Below, piece by piece: positions 1 to 11,019 of a DNA stretch of 64,000 bases (the stretch's first letter is position 1; each line of letters starts with the position of its first letter). The notes under the pieces were generated by a model. The model ran no database searches and was not told the DNA's origin. It saw only the letters and a program-made list of their open reading frames with translations. A program made the translations under genes and the position numbers. The stretch is from Beta vulgaris subsp. vulgaris (taxonomy: Eukaryota; Streptophyta; Magnoliopsida; Caryophyllales; Amaranthaceae): assembly GCF_026745355.1 (NCBI RefSeq), contig NC_079209.1, positions 23,959,733-24,023,732 on the forward strand. The letters run 5' to 3'.

Positions 1-1058
1 CAACATTTTCCGACGAAGAAGACGAGAAGAACCAAACACAGATTTGCAATGAAAATAAGAATTTCAGAGAATTAAAAAAAAAATCCTAGATTAGGATAAA
101 TGCCAAAAAAAAGTAAATAAAAAATCAGATATAAAAAGTAAAAAAAAAAGAAGGCCGTAATTTTCATATGCATGAACTAAATCTAGAACGTTTTAATTTT
201 TCACATCGGAAAATAAAAAAATGAATTTTCAGATCTGATAATTAAAACATAAAATAAGATCTAAAAAATTAAAAACGAAATAGACTATGATAAACGCCAA
301 AAATAAAACATAAAATTAGATCTACAAAATGAAAAAATGAAAAAACGAAATTGTAGATCTGTAAAAAAAAAACAAACCTGTCAAGAGAGAGAAAGAGTTT
401 TCGAGGCGAGAGAAAGATATTCATCCATGGCGGTTTTCGTTGTTCACTGACACTGCTCGTTCTTCAAATTTGTTCAATGTTCACTTTTTCGTTGTTCGAA
501 AATAATCGAGGACGAAGCACGGTTAAGAGTTTCGTTGTTCGAAAATATTTTCGTTGAGAAAGAATTTCAGAGTATTCATCGCTTTTTCATTTGAGAGAGA
601 GGGTGAGGGTGAGGGTCAGAGAGAGAGTGAGTGAGAGGGTGAGAGAGATAGAGAGGGTTTGAGGGTGAAAGGATTTTGAGAGACGCTACTGCCATATGAA
701 TAACTTCCTTCTATGTGCTAGGGTTTGAGGGTTTGAGTGAAATAAGAGGTCAAGGGCTCTAGCTAGGATTTAGAAAAAGCGAGTTGGGTTTTGGGGCTGA
801 TTTGCGTCGGATGGGACAAGGAGTCCGACGCAAATTAGTTAAGTACGACGCAAATAGGGCTTCAAATTTCATAAATGGATGCAGCAATGTGCGTTGGATG
901 GACCTCAGTGTCCGACGCACATGATTTATATGCGTCACACATCAATAGGGTACGACGCATATAACCCGTATCTGGTGTTTATACAATGATGTTTTGCGTC
1001 GTTTTGCCTTTCATGCGACGCAAATGGGGCAACGCAAATCGTCATTTTTCTACTAGTG
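1..1058. mobile_element. CACTA (En/Spm) transposon, terminal part
   Basis: The block ends in TTTTTCTACTAGTG at 1045-1058, the inverse of a CACTAGTAGAAAAA terminal inverted repeat. Subterminal motifs of the type TGCGTCGGA...TCCGACGCA recur in both orientations between about 800 and 1040, as expected for transposase-binding repeats of a CACTA element. No transposase reading frame lies in the visible part; GA-rich tracts (about 595-660) and AT-rich DNA fill it. The other end is outside the window, so the target duplication cannot be tested. Confidence 0.8.
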
Positions 1059-1060
1059 GT

Positions 1061-2104
1061 TATTCTAGTATAAACACTAGATCAACTACAAGAGGGGGGG
1101 GGGGTGAATTATAGTTGGGAAGATTTTCAAACTTTTTGCGGATAATAAAACTTGAAAGATAATGAAGAAAAATAATACAAGGAAGAACACTAGAAGATCC
1201 TTTTAACAAGGTTCTCTTCGTCAATTCTTTAGGAAGAAAACTTGCTCTTTTATTTATGAAAGTTATTACAACTTATTATAAATCAATCCTCACTCAGTTC
1301 CTCTAGGAACCAGTTGCCAGTCACCTTGTTCCCCCTGAACATGTGACTTTCCTCACTTGACTTTACTAGAAGTCTTCTCTTTCTCTTTTCTCACTCTTGA
1401 ATACAAGATTTGAGTTCTCTCAACCCATACTATAAGAATATTACAAATGTGTATGTTAAATGAAGAAAAAATTACAAGAAAAACTTTCTAAGTAATGATT
1501 GACTTTTTCTCGCATGAAAGTTCTTAAATTTTTCTTCGAATAATTTCTTCCTTAAATAGTTGTTGCAATACTTCCTTCATCTGGACATGTTTTGCTCCAT
1601 TTTCTCCTCAAATGGCGCGAGTGGAGTAATGGAGATCATGGCCTGATTTTCGCTGCACTTCCTCCACTCTTTTTGTAAAGGAAATAAACTACCTTCCACT
1701 AACCGTTAGTGGAAGCATCTTCATCGAGTTGGTTCGAGAGCTTTAAGGAATCAGCTCCACATTGTATGCCATGCCATTTGAGTTTGTTGGAGAACTACAA
1801 GGGATCAACTCCTCATTGTATGCCACACTATTTCCAACTGATTTCACGCATAACAACAACAAAATATCTACTAACTTAAAGAATCTTTTATCCAAATATT
1901 CTAAGTTACTAGAATATTAAACATACCATATGATAAAGATTCAAAAGTATAAGATAAATATCTTGACTTAGATTAAATAATTAATCTTTCTCAACAAGAT
2001 ATAAATGCAAATTAGAATATTACATTATTTTTTGTTTTTTATAATTTCCGCTTAAATAATACTATATAGTAAAATTAACCTAAGTATTTGGCATCATCAA
2101 AACA
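1061..2104 (-). mobile_element. Sirevirus-type LTR, solo or truncated
   Basis: The motif ACTACAAGAGGGGGGG...GGTGAATT near 1075-1100 and the following kilobase closely resemble the LTR at 6187-7392 and more distantly the LTR at 15282-16649. Shared landmarks include ACTTTTTGCG, the TGTTCCCCCTGAAC stretch and the pyrimidine-rich TCTCTTTCTCTTTTCTC run. Read on the minus strand it starts TGTTTTGATGATGCC at 2104. No internal retrotransposon sequence is attached: its 2104 end abuts Helitron coding sequence and its other end lies only a few bases from the CACTA terminus. I therefore call a solo or truncated LTR. The 5-bp duplication was not found. Confidence 0.65.
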
Positions 2105-3553
2105 TGAAATACAACAAGATAGAACTTCTCTCCAGATCCTGGTGAGACGTGGTAGATTCGTCCTATTGTGAAACCTTTAGCTCTTGGTGTCCACTGTATT
2201 TGAGCCTGTTTTCAAACAAATTTTGTAGGGAACTCAACATAAGTAAGCTCTCTAGATTCTTCATATTTTTGGTTACATTGCATCCAAGATAGGAATTTCG
2301 TATTGTCAATATGAGGTCTGTCTAGTACAGATTCCACACCCGTATGGTCATTAAACAAAACAATTTGCTCTCCTGGTAGATGAAAACTTAATCTTTCGAC
2401 AGCAGGTGTTCGATGATGGATGCTGAATCCAAAAATCCTCCAAATTGCTTCACATGCCGAAATATATCGACAATCATAGTACATCTTTATCTCATCTATT
2501 TCTTTGGCTTCACCTTCTTTCTGTTTATCTTGATAAGCTGCAGCTGTAACCCTATCATATCCCTTGTTTATATATTTGAATAAATATTTAATTGATCTAG
2601 ATTGGTTACACCATTCAACGTTTATATGTCCTTGATATTTACGAAGCAATTCAGCATTATACGGAATAACATACCGATTATCAAGATGAACCCCACTCTT
2701 CTCAAATGTAGATCCATTATCTCTTTGCCTGTACACTAGATATCCTTCATCATCCACGCTAGTAGCATCATTGAACCTCTTGGGAAGATGCTTACTACAT
2801 TGCTTGTCAATCATTCACGGAGCATTTGCATTTGCTGAACCACATAGACCATGCATCATATACTCACTGACGGTTTGATATAATTCGTGATCTTCACATT
2901 TATCGGGCAACTCAGCACAAATAATCTTATCAATATCTGAAGCAACAGGGTATTTGTCTTCTTGATGCATGAACAACAAAATATGAGCGTGCGACAAACC
3001 ACACTTTTGGAATTCAACTGTATATACCACTGAAAATCTGAAACAGAATATGCAAATTAAACAATTAAAGTAAAAATGATACATAAAGCCATTTAGTATG
3101 TTGTACCTTGCAACAGTGTTCTTAATTTCATCCTCAGAATCGTATATGTAAAGCTGGGAAAACTTTTGTCGTGCACCATCAGCAGGCAATAAAGTACCTA
3201 TCAAGTGATGATTTTGACCACCAATCTTGTAATTGTATGGACCTTGACCTTTAGTTGTAGGTGCAATAATCCTTCTACCCATCGATGTAAACGAATACAT
3301 CATATTATAACCTCTTATATTTTCAAGAAAGTGGTTGCTTCTATTATGTTTCTTCTTTAATAGATCATAAATAATTTGATGTGGATGTTTTAGTAGAGGT
3401 AGTTGAACCTTCCCTTACATGCAACATAACGAAAACTTCGGCTTGATTGTTTTGTTTATCTTGTTAACTCTCTCGTCAAACCACATTTCTGCCCCACAAA
3501 ACTCACACACATATGTAGGGTCTCCTAAACCCGAGTAGCTCTCTGTGAAAAAG
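2105..3553 (-). pseudogene. Helitron replicase/helicase fragment (Helitron-like N region)
   Basis: Minus-strand coding sequence with clear similarity to plant Helitron Rep/helicase proteins. In order it shows a Cys-x2-Cys finger (DPTYVCEFCGAEMWF, about 3460-3525), the segment PKFSLCC, a region with GPYNYKIGGQNHHLIG and QLYIYDSEDE, the rolling-circle two-histidine motif in FQKCGLSHAHILLF (about 2968-3010), then MIDKQCSKHLPKRF and a stretch ending in the SPGSGEKFYLVVF segment. A likely 69-bp intron, in frame, sits at 3038-3106 (GTAC...TTTCAG), and a splice acceptor precedes 3545. In-frame stops occur at about 3413-3415 and 2815, and a TGG-to-TGA change lies at about 2212. The helicase domain is missing because the LTR junction at 2104/2105 cuts the gene, so the copy is dead. 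Confidence 0.85.
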
Positions 3554-3664
3554 AAATTGCATTAATAAAATATGCGATATAAATTTTAATGAATAATGAA
3601 AGACAGCAAATAATAATAATCATTATGTATTTTACATGATTTGCAATAGTTAGTAGAAATTATA

Positions 3665-3752
3665 TGCCTACCTATGACGATATCCATATAATTGACGTTG
3701 TTGTCACTATCGTCTTCTTTAGCACACTCATCTTGAAAGGTAGTATTTTATT
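3665..3752 (-). other. possible upstream exon of the Helitron gene
   Basis: On the minus strand this stretch reads an acidic peptide (DECAKEDDSDNN) and ends in a plausible splice donor (AGGTAGG). It lies about 110 bp upstream of the splice acceptor preceding the finger exon at 3545. This fits the multi-exon 5' part of plant Helitron genes, but no diagnostic domain is present. Confidence 0.3.
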
Positions 3753-3759
3753 GGTCATG

Positions 3760-4254
3760 AGAAGTTAATTCAACATTTTCATCTTTATAGATCAGTCATA
3801 AACAAATAATACATTTTAGATTTGATATGAAAAGTAATGGAAATAATACATACCTATATTAAATAAATAAATAATAAATTAATACCGTTTATAATTTTGC
3901 ATGTAACTGATTTAAGGATATTTGAACTTTGAACCACATGTCTCTTAGGTCTAACCTAATTATGAGATTGTGCCAATTCCTCATGTCTCCAGAAACCATA
4001 GAATTGCCTATTATTTTTGCGTTTTAGTTAATCGAAACTAATAAATGAACATAATTATTGAATATCATCATGACTTTGAAAGTAGATAATGCATACCTCG
4101 AGTTCCTTTTTCTAACAAAATGAGCTTTATCTTATTTCTGGCAATATATGAAGGAGATTGTTTCACTAAAGTAAATTTCAAATAAATATGATCATGTGAT
4201 TTTGTATATTATTTTATTTTATCGTTTAATATAAATAATAATCACTAAATATCG

Positions 4255-4255
<1 letters not shown>
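3760..4255. other. AT-rich sequence without a recognised gene
   Basis: Very AT-rich DNA with no long reading frame. It may be 5' sequence of the Helitron fragment, but I see nothing diagnostic. Confidence 0.4.

Positions 4256-4318
<63 letters not shown>
4256..4318. repeat. (AT)n microsatellite
   Basis: About 30 uninterrupted AT dinucleotides, flanked by AT-rich unique sequence. Confidence 0.97.
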
Positions 4319-4320
<2 letters not shown>

Positions 4321-4589
4321 TATACTGTTAATAACAATGCTGGTAGGATTATTGTTAGAAGTAATTGTGTCTAGTGGTGCCTCAAAAGACGATTGAGAAG
4401 ATGATGATTGTAAATCTAGAACAAAAGAAATTGGTATTTTCATTTATGTTAATAAAAAAATTAAAATTGAATTAGCATATAAAAGGAATTTATCATATAT
4501 TTACCTTTATACGCCAATGGAATAGTACAAACAATACTTGAATAATTAACTACATTGCTTATTGAGGTGAATGAAAAACGGATCCATCT

Positions 4590-4990
4590 GAAGTAGAGGT
4601 GTCAAAAACTGGGCCGACCCACAGGTGAACCCGCATGCGACCCAAACCCAACCTGTTTCGAGCTGAGAGTGGTCGGTTGGGAAGCCGATCCATTCCGACC
4701 CAGCGTCCACCAGTTTATAGTTTAACCCGTGGATTTGGTAACCCAACCTGAATTGGGCCGACCTAGTTTGACCAGTGCCCAGTTGCACCCGTGAACAACG
4801 ACCTAGACCCAATCTGTTTCCGACCTAAAATAACCCGCACCCAACTTCACCCGCCAATGACCTAGTTAAACCCACCCAGTTACCACCCAACCCAGCTATC
4901 ACCGACTCAGTTCTGACCCAACCTAGTTATGACCCAACCCAATTTCGACCCAACCCAGTTACCACCCGACCCAACTAAACCCGACCGAAC
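4590..4990. repeat. degenerate ACCCAACC-type repeat, possible hAT end
   Basis: Dense degenerate repeats of ACCCAACCCAGTT and GACCCAACC with interspersed GGGCCGACC. The block starts with AGAGGTGTCAAAAACTGGGC, which resembles the terminal sequence of many plant hAT elements (a short GGTGTCAAAA motif followed by CCGACCC-rich subterminal repeats). No inverted partner or 8-bp duplication was found, so the hAT assignment is tentative. A minus-strand reading frame across the repeat (4546-4812) is low-complexity and probably not a gene. Confidence 0.5.
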
Positions 4991-4999
4991 ATCATTCTT

Positions 5000-5690
5000 A
5001 CGCAATACAACCGACAATGAGTAAATGAGTACATTTTTTTTGTCAATTTAAATAATTTTTGAACAGAAAACATTTCGTCACTTTTTTTGTTCAAAGTAAT
5101 TGACAAATATTATTTATCAAGACATAAATACATAATTAAGATCTCTATCATTTTTAACCACCTCATTTAAATTTGAAACCCCCAATATTCAACCCCCATG
5201 TGGTTGTTTTTTGTTAAGTTGTCCATTATACAATATTTTAACGGTAAACCAAGTGGTATTATTAAGGTTTGCTGTTTTGGTATATATGACATAAAAAGTT
5301 AAAAGAATTTGCCAAAAAATAACGTATATTAAATAAATATCTAATATGTATTATGTAATTGATTGTAATAACTTAAATACTTAATAAGTATTAGAAATGC
5401 TCTTTTTATTTTATCCCTCCAAATCTCCACACTCCACTTGCTTACGTAGAGTTTAGACAACATAAATAAAATATAAAGTAGGCAAAAATAGATAAAATAA
5501 AATCATAATTGGAGTATTGGACAAACGAAAATAAAATAAAAATAGAATTGGACAAAAGAAATTCCAAAAAATTTCGTTTCATTCCACTTTGCAAGTTTCT
5601 AACATTCATTACAGTGTTAGGTTAGTCATTACCGATAGCAAAAAATTACACGAAAAAATTACATCACAACTAGCAACCAGCAAGGCAGCA
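5000..5690. other. intergenic AT-rich sequence
   Basis: No gene, RNA or element boundary recognised. AT-rich, with runs of AAATAAAAT. Confidence 0.4.
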
Positions 5691-5692
5691 AG

Positions 5693-6187
5693 TCAACAAC
5701 TAAACCCTCCTCGGACGATTAGAAAACAGTGTTTTTCGGGGTCCAAATCCCCGGTGACGCAAGGGCTCATGGGTATCTCATGGCCATCATTAATGAGAGT
5801 GTGATCCCATTCTTCTTCAACCATAAATCGAGTGAAAATCCCATCCTTACCCGACCCAACCATGTGAACACCACCACCACCCGCCATTTCACCACCACCA
5901 CCAGCCTTTAACCCACCACCAGCAGCCTCTAACCCACACACAATCACCTTTCGAAACACATTTTTCTTCTTTTTATTTTTTCCTTCCTCACTAGCTTTGT
6001 CAAGAATTTTAACATCAAGTTCTCTACATCTTAGAGATCTCCTAAAACCCACTCTCTCATAAATCACCTTACCCTTTCCTTTATCCATTTTTGCAGTGAT
6101 TCTAAATAAAAGGAAATATAAGAAACCAAAGACAGATTTTTGAATGAAATAAGGCAACCAAAGAATATATAAGTCTTGGACGAACAC
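5693..6187 (-). CDS. orphan reading frame, unknown function
   Basis: A 164-codon open frame; the better start is the internal Met34 at about 6088 (MDKGKGKVIYERVGFRR). The first 33 residues are hydrophobic and look like translated leader. The protein has a Lys/Arg-rich front half with KNKKKK, then a Gly-rich run (AAGGGLKAGGGGEMAGGGG), and an acidic-aromatic tail (FMVEEEWDHTLINDGHEIP). No family recognised. It lies immediately downstream, in the same direction, of the Sirevirus-type LTR ending near 6188, so an LTR promoter could read into it. It could also be a truncated exon of a host gene at the insertion site, or chance. Confidence 0.3.
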   Translation of the reverse strand: MFVQDLYILWLPYFIQKSVFGFLYFLLFRITAKMDKGKGKVIYERVGFRRSLRCRELDVKILDKASEEGKNKKKKNVFRKVIVCGLEAAGGGLKAGGGGEMAGGGGVHMVGSGKDGIFTRFMVEEEWDHTLINDGHEIPMSPCVTGDLDPEKHCFLIVRGGFSC

Positions 6188-7392
6188 TTAAACAACTACA
6201 AGAGGGGGGGGGGGTGAATTATAGTTGGAGAGATTTTCAAACTTTTTGCGAAAATAAAAGAATGATTGAATAAGAAAGAAATAATTGCATGAATAAGAAA
6301 GAACTAGGAACACGAGATTTTTACAAGGAAAACTTCCTAGGCCCAATAGGAAGAAAAACCTCCTAGGCCCAATAGGAAGAAAAACCTTGACCACGAGGGA
6401 TTTTGACTCAATTCTCTTTAATAACTTTAGGCCAAAAGATTCTCTTTTGTACAACCTAAACTTGGACCAACTCTGTTCCACTAGGACCTAGTTCCCTGTC
6501 AGCTTGTTCCCCCTGAACAGTTGACTTTCTCCCTTGACTTCACTCGAAGTCTTTTCTCTTTCTCTCTTCTCTCCCTCTTTCTCTTTTTCTCTCAAAATGA
6601 TTACAGACTTAGATTCACTCAACCCAATCTATAATACATCAATTGCTAAGAAGAAGAAAACCGAATGTACTTTCACTAAGAATATTACATAGAAAATTCT
6701 GAAAGTATATTTAAAAAGATCGTTACAAACATCTATTTGTAGAGACCTATCTTCTCGAGTTCTTCACCACGATCTTCTCCAAGATCTTCCCCATGATCTT
6801 CTCCATGATCACACATAGCTTCAGCCACTTCTCCATAATATGTCCGTTGTATTTTTACCATTGGCAGTTGGTTAGTTAGGCTTCCATAATCTCAGCCACT
6901 AACACACGCGCACCTCCACGTTCACACGCCTTGTAAATAGGTTGGTTGTTGTGGTTCCTAAATTGTAGGAACTACCTCAACGATCTATTTTGGGCGCTTG
7001 CTTAGGTTAGTTTTTTGCGGCTCCTTGTTTTTAGGAAAACAAAAAATGCTGCACACAAACTAACTAAACAGAATATTATGGAATCTTAATATATCAAATA
7101 TTTTCCTCCATAATATTAACAGTTTGTCACAAATAAGGTTTAACAACTTAATCTTGATTAAACTCCTAATCAATTCTCCATAAGTTATTTAACATGTTAT
7201 TGTGAGGTCTAAAAATAAATAAACTAATGAAAACTGAAAGAATAAATCTAACAAAATAAAATAATCAAAACGGAAAGAATAAATCTAAAACACATGAAAT
7301 TAAATCTAACATAATAAACTAAAAATGGACTAATAAACTAAAATCAAATAAACTTTAATTATATGTCATTATCAAAATAGTGAAATAACGAT
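6187..7392 (-). mobile_element. 3' LTR of pol-less Sirevirus-like element
   Basis: It carries the same CTACAAGAGGGGGGG...GTGAATT end as the LTRs at 1061 and 15282, followed by GGCCCAATAGGAAG repeats (two tandem copies near 6335-6380), the TTCCCCCTGAAC segment and a CTCTTTCTC-rich stretch. The internal-side boundary is set by the adjacent polypurine tract. Its sequence differs substantially from the 5' LTR at 15282-16649, which is unexpected for a single recent insertion. Confidence 0.7.
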
Positions 7393-7407
7393 ATTCCCCC
7401 TTTTTGA
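7393..7407 (-). other. polypurine tract
   Basis: The minus strand reads CAAAAAGGGGGAATAT, the plus-strand DNA primer site typical of Sireviruses, directly next to the LTR start. Confidence 0.75.
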
Positions 7408-7926
7408 TTATGACAAATAATTAACAAAAATGTTTATGTTTTTATGTTTTGAAAAAAAAATCTAAAGACTAAGACTATAACTCACAAAACAAATAAAATA
7501 CACAAACTAACTTAAGTAAAACTCTACTGAGACTGGGAACAGGATCAGACTTGAAAAACATGAATAGGAACTAAGATAAAAAAAATTTTAGACACTATAT
7601 CTCTTCCCCCATTGTAATTATCAAAACAAAGAAATGTACCTGCATCACTAGAGAGTCAACAGTCTAGGCAACAAGCAAGTTGCTCAAACATAGATCTCAT
7701 AATATTATCCATCCAAACACAAACAAAATAGGCATGCAGAAAGCAACATTATAGACAGCAGATATTACGCAATATGCAGAGTAAGGCAGAAGAAAGTAAA
7801 GAAATTAAAGAGAAATTAAAAGTACTTCATGTGTCTCAGAAGGACACAAGAAGAGAAATCCAAAAGATTGTTTAATAATTACAGCCACAAAAAAAACATG
7901 TTCAATTGTTCCAAAGTTAAGAGAAG
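7408..7926. other. element 3' untranslated region
   Basis: Between the envelope-like ORF and the polypurine tract. AT-rich with no coding potential; consistent with the long non-coding 3' region of Sireviruses. Confidence 0.5.
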
Positions 7927-9110
7927 TTAGGGTTTGGATCGTTTGAAGAGAGAGGAGACCACAGAATCAATCTTGGAGAGCACACCATCCACCTTGTTCC
8001 TGATCCCAGTATCAGCATTCTTGATGGCAATCAGTTGTTGTTGCTGCTGAGAGTCCAGAACATTGACAGTAGCTTCAATGGCATTGATCCTGGTGTGTAG
8101 AAGGGTCAAGGAGTCCTGAATTTCCCGGAATAGCTTGTTAAGCCTAGTTATAGACAGCAACGGAAAATCCACAGTAGTAGAAGGAACTGGATCAGAACCG
8201 AGGTGAATAAACACTGTTTCACCTTGATCCTGCTCCTTTAGAGACTTGGACCCAGCCAACCTTTGAATCTTCCTCACAAAACCACTTGGAACCCCCTCTT
8301 CATCCAACTTCCTCTACCCACCTCAACCTTTACCGGAGTTTCTTCCCTCTCAAAATCTATCTTCCCATTTACCAACCTCAAACTAAGCCTGGTCAGAGTT
8401 TCTTTTGTAAGATAATTTTCTGGCTCAAAAGAAAAAAAAGGGACTGGTAGGAAGTTTAACTTTGCATTGTTTGAAGACAGGAGAGGAGATTTCCATAACC
8501 CACTTTGGTGTTATGGGTAATGCGGTGAGAGAGATGTGAAATTATCAAGGAGGGAAGGTTGATTTTTATGTTTTCGGCAAGGCAGTACATAATGGAAAGA
8601 TCCATTAGACTTGCCTGGGTTCTTTTTGAGGAACGGGGTAAAATGAAACGCCAAACCAGTTGAAATAACAACTTATGAAATGGAGACAATTCTTTTGGAT
8701 CTAAAGATAAAGCATGTGAATTGCCGTTAAAGAAAGCAAGAATTTGAGCATTTGAAACTCCATTTATGTTCAGCTTAGCCCTACCCTTAATGTAATCCTT
8801 GTAACCCTCATTTGGAACATCAAACCATTCCCCCGTTTCTTCTCAGTTATAGTAACCACAGACCCATTTACTATTGACACACAAACACCTCAGTTATGGT
8901 AAACCCAGAACAAAATGCTTTCATTTCTTTTTCATAAAGACCCTCATCCACACTAACAATTTTCAACCATTTCTGAAATTTTAAAATTTTCAATAACTCA
9001 TTCCACTTATTTCTTGTAGTTTTCGAAACCAAGACCTTCTTTTCTTCTGGTTTGTGATTTCTCAATCCACTTAGGAACAACCATCGTTTTGCCTCTATTC
9101 CTTGCGACAA
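7927..9110 (-). pseudogene. Sirevirus envelope-like ORF, degenerate
   Basis: Minus-strand remnants in several frames. The front part (9110-8871) contains RNKWNELLKILKFQKWLKIV, resembling the start of the 'putative plant transposon protein' domain that many Sireviruses carry after pol. The middle (8689-8456) contains LSPFHKLLFQLVWRFILPR, also typical of that domain. The tail (8307-7927) is a coiled-coil-like segment rich in Ile/Leu/Gln with a QQQQQ run and the C-terminal end SSLFKRSKP. At least two frameshifts separate them. The order gag, envelope-like, polypurine tract, LTR shows that pol is missing. 'Envelope-like' is the family's customary name; no fusion function is implied. Confidence 0.65.
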
Positions 9111-10187
9111 CCAGTTCTTTTTTGAGATTGCAGATTTGTTCCTGTAAAGAAATTTTTTCTTTATTCAAATTTTCAATCTCAGATCTGTAACCTTTCAAAG
9201 GAGTTGATCTTATATCAAAGGAACCTAGAACAGGGACAAACTCCTTCAAGTGTGAAATCTCTAAATTGATTAGATAATTTTCATTTTTCACACTATCATA
9301 ATATTCTTTGATTTTTGAGTTTTTGTCAAATAAATCAAGGAATCTTGTTTCAACATCTGTTCTCATTTTCTTAAGCTTGTCTATGTGTTCTTTGCAGACC
9401 TTTAGGGCTTGTTCAGTTTGTTCACGTTTTTCACGTTTATCTCTACATTCAAGAATTGCATCATAAAGAAGATCATATATTTCAGGCCTGGTTTTACAAT
9501 CTAAGTCTGACTTAAGACCATGTTGACTTACCTCAACCTTTTCTTCATCTTCTTTTTCATCAATGTTTGCCATGAGCCAAAGGTTTGTTGTTTCTTCAGT
9601 TTGTTGTTCTTCTTCTTCTTCCATCTCTGAATCTCCCCAAGCAGCTATCATTGCTTTGCGTACATTTGCCTTAGAGAAAGGTACCTTGGATTCTTTGTTC
9701 CTTTCAGCAAAGCGTTCCTTGTTCCTTTCTTTGGTTTTATCATTTTCCGAAAGTGGACATTCCTTGATGAAGTGATCTGTACTACCACATTTATGACAAG
9801 CAGTTTTGTTAGAAAATTTCTTAGTTTTACCTTTGAAGTTCCCATTCTTCATGTTCCTATACATCTTTCGAAAATTTTGAACCATGAGAGCTGCTTCTTC
9901 TTCTTCTGAGTCCGAATCATCTTCATCATCTGCTTTGAGAGCAATGGATTTTGATTTGGAGCTTTCACCATATTCAGTATCAAGTTGAAGCTCATGAGTC
10001 ATAAGTGATCCTGCCAGCTGTTCTAAGTTGAACTTAGTGAAGTCTTTTGTTTCTTGTAGAGCAGTGACTTTAGCCATCCATCTGTCCTTAGGGAGACTCC
10101 TAAGAACCTTTCAAACCTGTTCCTCGGATGAAATAAACTTTCCAAGAGAAGCTAACTCATTAGTAATGTTAGTAAAACGAGTAAACA
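9007..10187 (-). pseudogene. gag, C-terminal part (zinc knuckle), Sirevirus-like
   Basis: A long open frame (10077-9007) encodes the C-terminal gag of a Sirevirus-like copia element: an acidic DDEDDSDSEEEEAAL run, a CCHC knuckle CHKCGSTDHFIKEC (about 9750-9793), a Lys/Glu-rich region, then a coiled coil. The frame extends upstream to the CACTA junction at 10190 but contains a TGA stop near 10110. The coding sequence resumes at 14780 beyond the inserted CACTA. Its 3' end reads GLGFENYKK and runs straight into the envelope-like sequence, so the whole protease-integrase-RT-RNase H block is absent. Confidence 0.85.
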
Positions 10188-10204
10188 TATCACTAGTAGG
10201 AAAA

Positions 10205-10470
10205 ACATCAAGTGCTCCGGTTAAAAACCATACAAGTGCTCCGTATTTGACCCGTAGCAGACCCCATACGAGCACTTGAGTATTTATCAAGTGCTCCGGT
10301 TGAAAACCGGAGCACTTAGATTTACAAGTGCTCCGGTTGTCTTAAAAACCGGAGCACTTGAGAATTTTATTAGGTCAAAATTCCACAAGTGCTCCGGTTG
10401 ATAAGAGAAAACCGGAGCACTTGTGAATCAAGTGCTCCGGTTTTTTCCTAACAACCGGAGCACTTGACAT
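10205..10470. repeat. left subterminal palindromic repeats of CACTA
   Basis: Several copies of AAGTGCTCCGGTT and its complement AACCGGAGCACTT are arranged as short inverted pairs, for example CAAGTGCTCCGGTTGATAAG followed by AAAACCGGAGCACTTG. In CACTA elements such arrays bind the transposase-associated protein (family knowledge). Confidence 0.9.
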
Positions 10471-11019
10471 ATTTTTTTAAATAAAAAAAATATTGTTGTA
10501 CAGCAGCAAGCATAGAACAACAACACTAGTTGGAATAATACAATGCCCACAATAAGCTTATGTACACCCATGCATCAGTTATCCTTTTATATTTTTGAGT
10601 GGCTATTTGTACATTGCCATGTTTGAGTTACCATTTTATGCAGTCAAATGACTAATATAAGAAGCATAACTCATAACAGTAACACTAACTTCATCAACAA
10701 AAAATAATTACAACACTATACAATTACATCATAACAAAGGCTTGCAGACCTTATCCATATGAGAATCTATAATAGTATCGACATTAATGGTTCTAATGTT
10801 GAATGGAGGATGATACAGTAAGAAGAAAAATTTTCAAGGAATTCAACAAGAGGGGAACATAGCAGATTAATCGGACCATTTTTCCCTTTTTTGTGGCAAA
10901 AGAGAAATTTGAAGCTTCCGACCAAAAATTCATCACTCTCTAAAGAAAGACTTGGCCTTAATTATATTAATTCAATCAAATCTATTAAAGTGAGAACCAG
11001 GGAGGAAGGTAATGAATAC

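Noticed and set aside
4546..4812. 88-codon minus-strand frame
   Set aside because: Derived from the degenerate ACCCAACC repeat; low complexity and no start context or homology.
4590..4990. Interstitial telomeric repeat (ACCCAAC resembles CCCTAAA)
   Set aside because: Units are ACCCAACCCAGTT and vary in length; no run of the plant telomere heptamer is present.
10028..10279. Plus-strand 83-codon frame spanning the CACTA junction
   Set aside because: It is antisense to gag on one side and crosses into CACTA subterminal repeats; chance frame.
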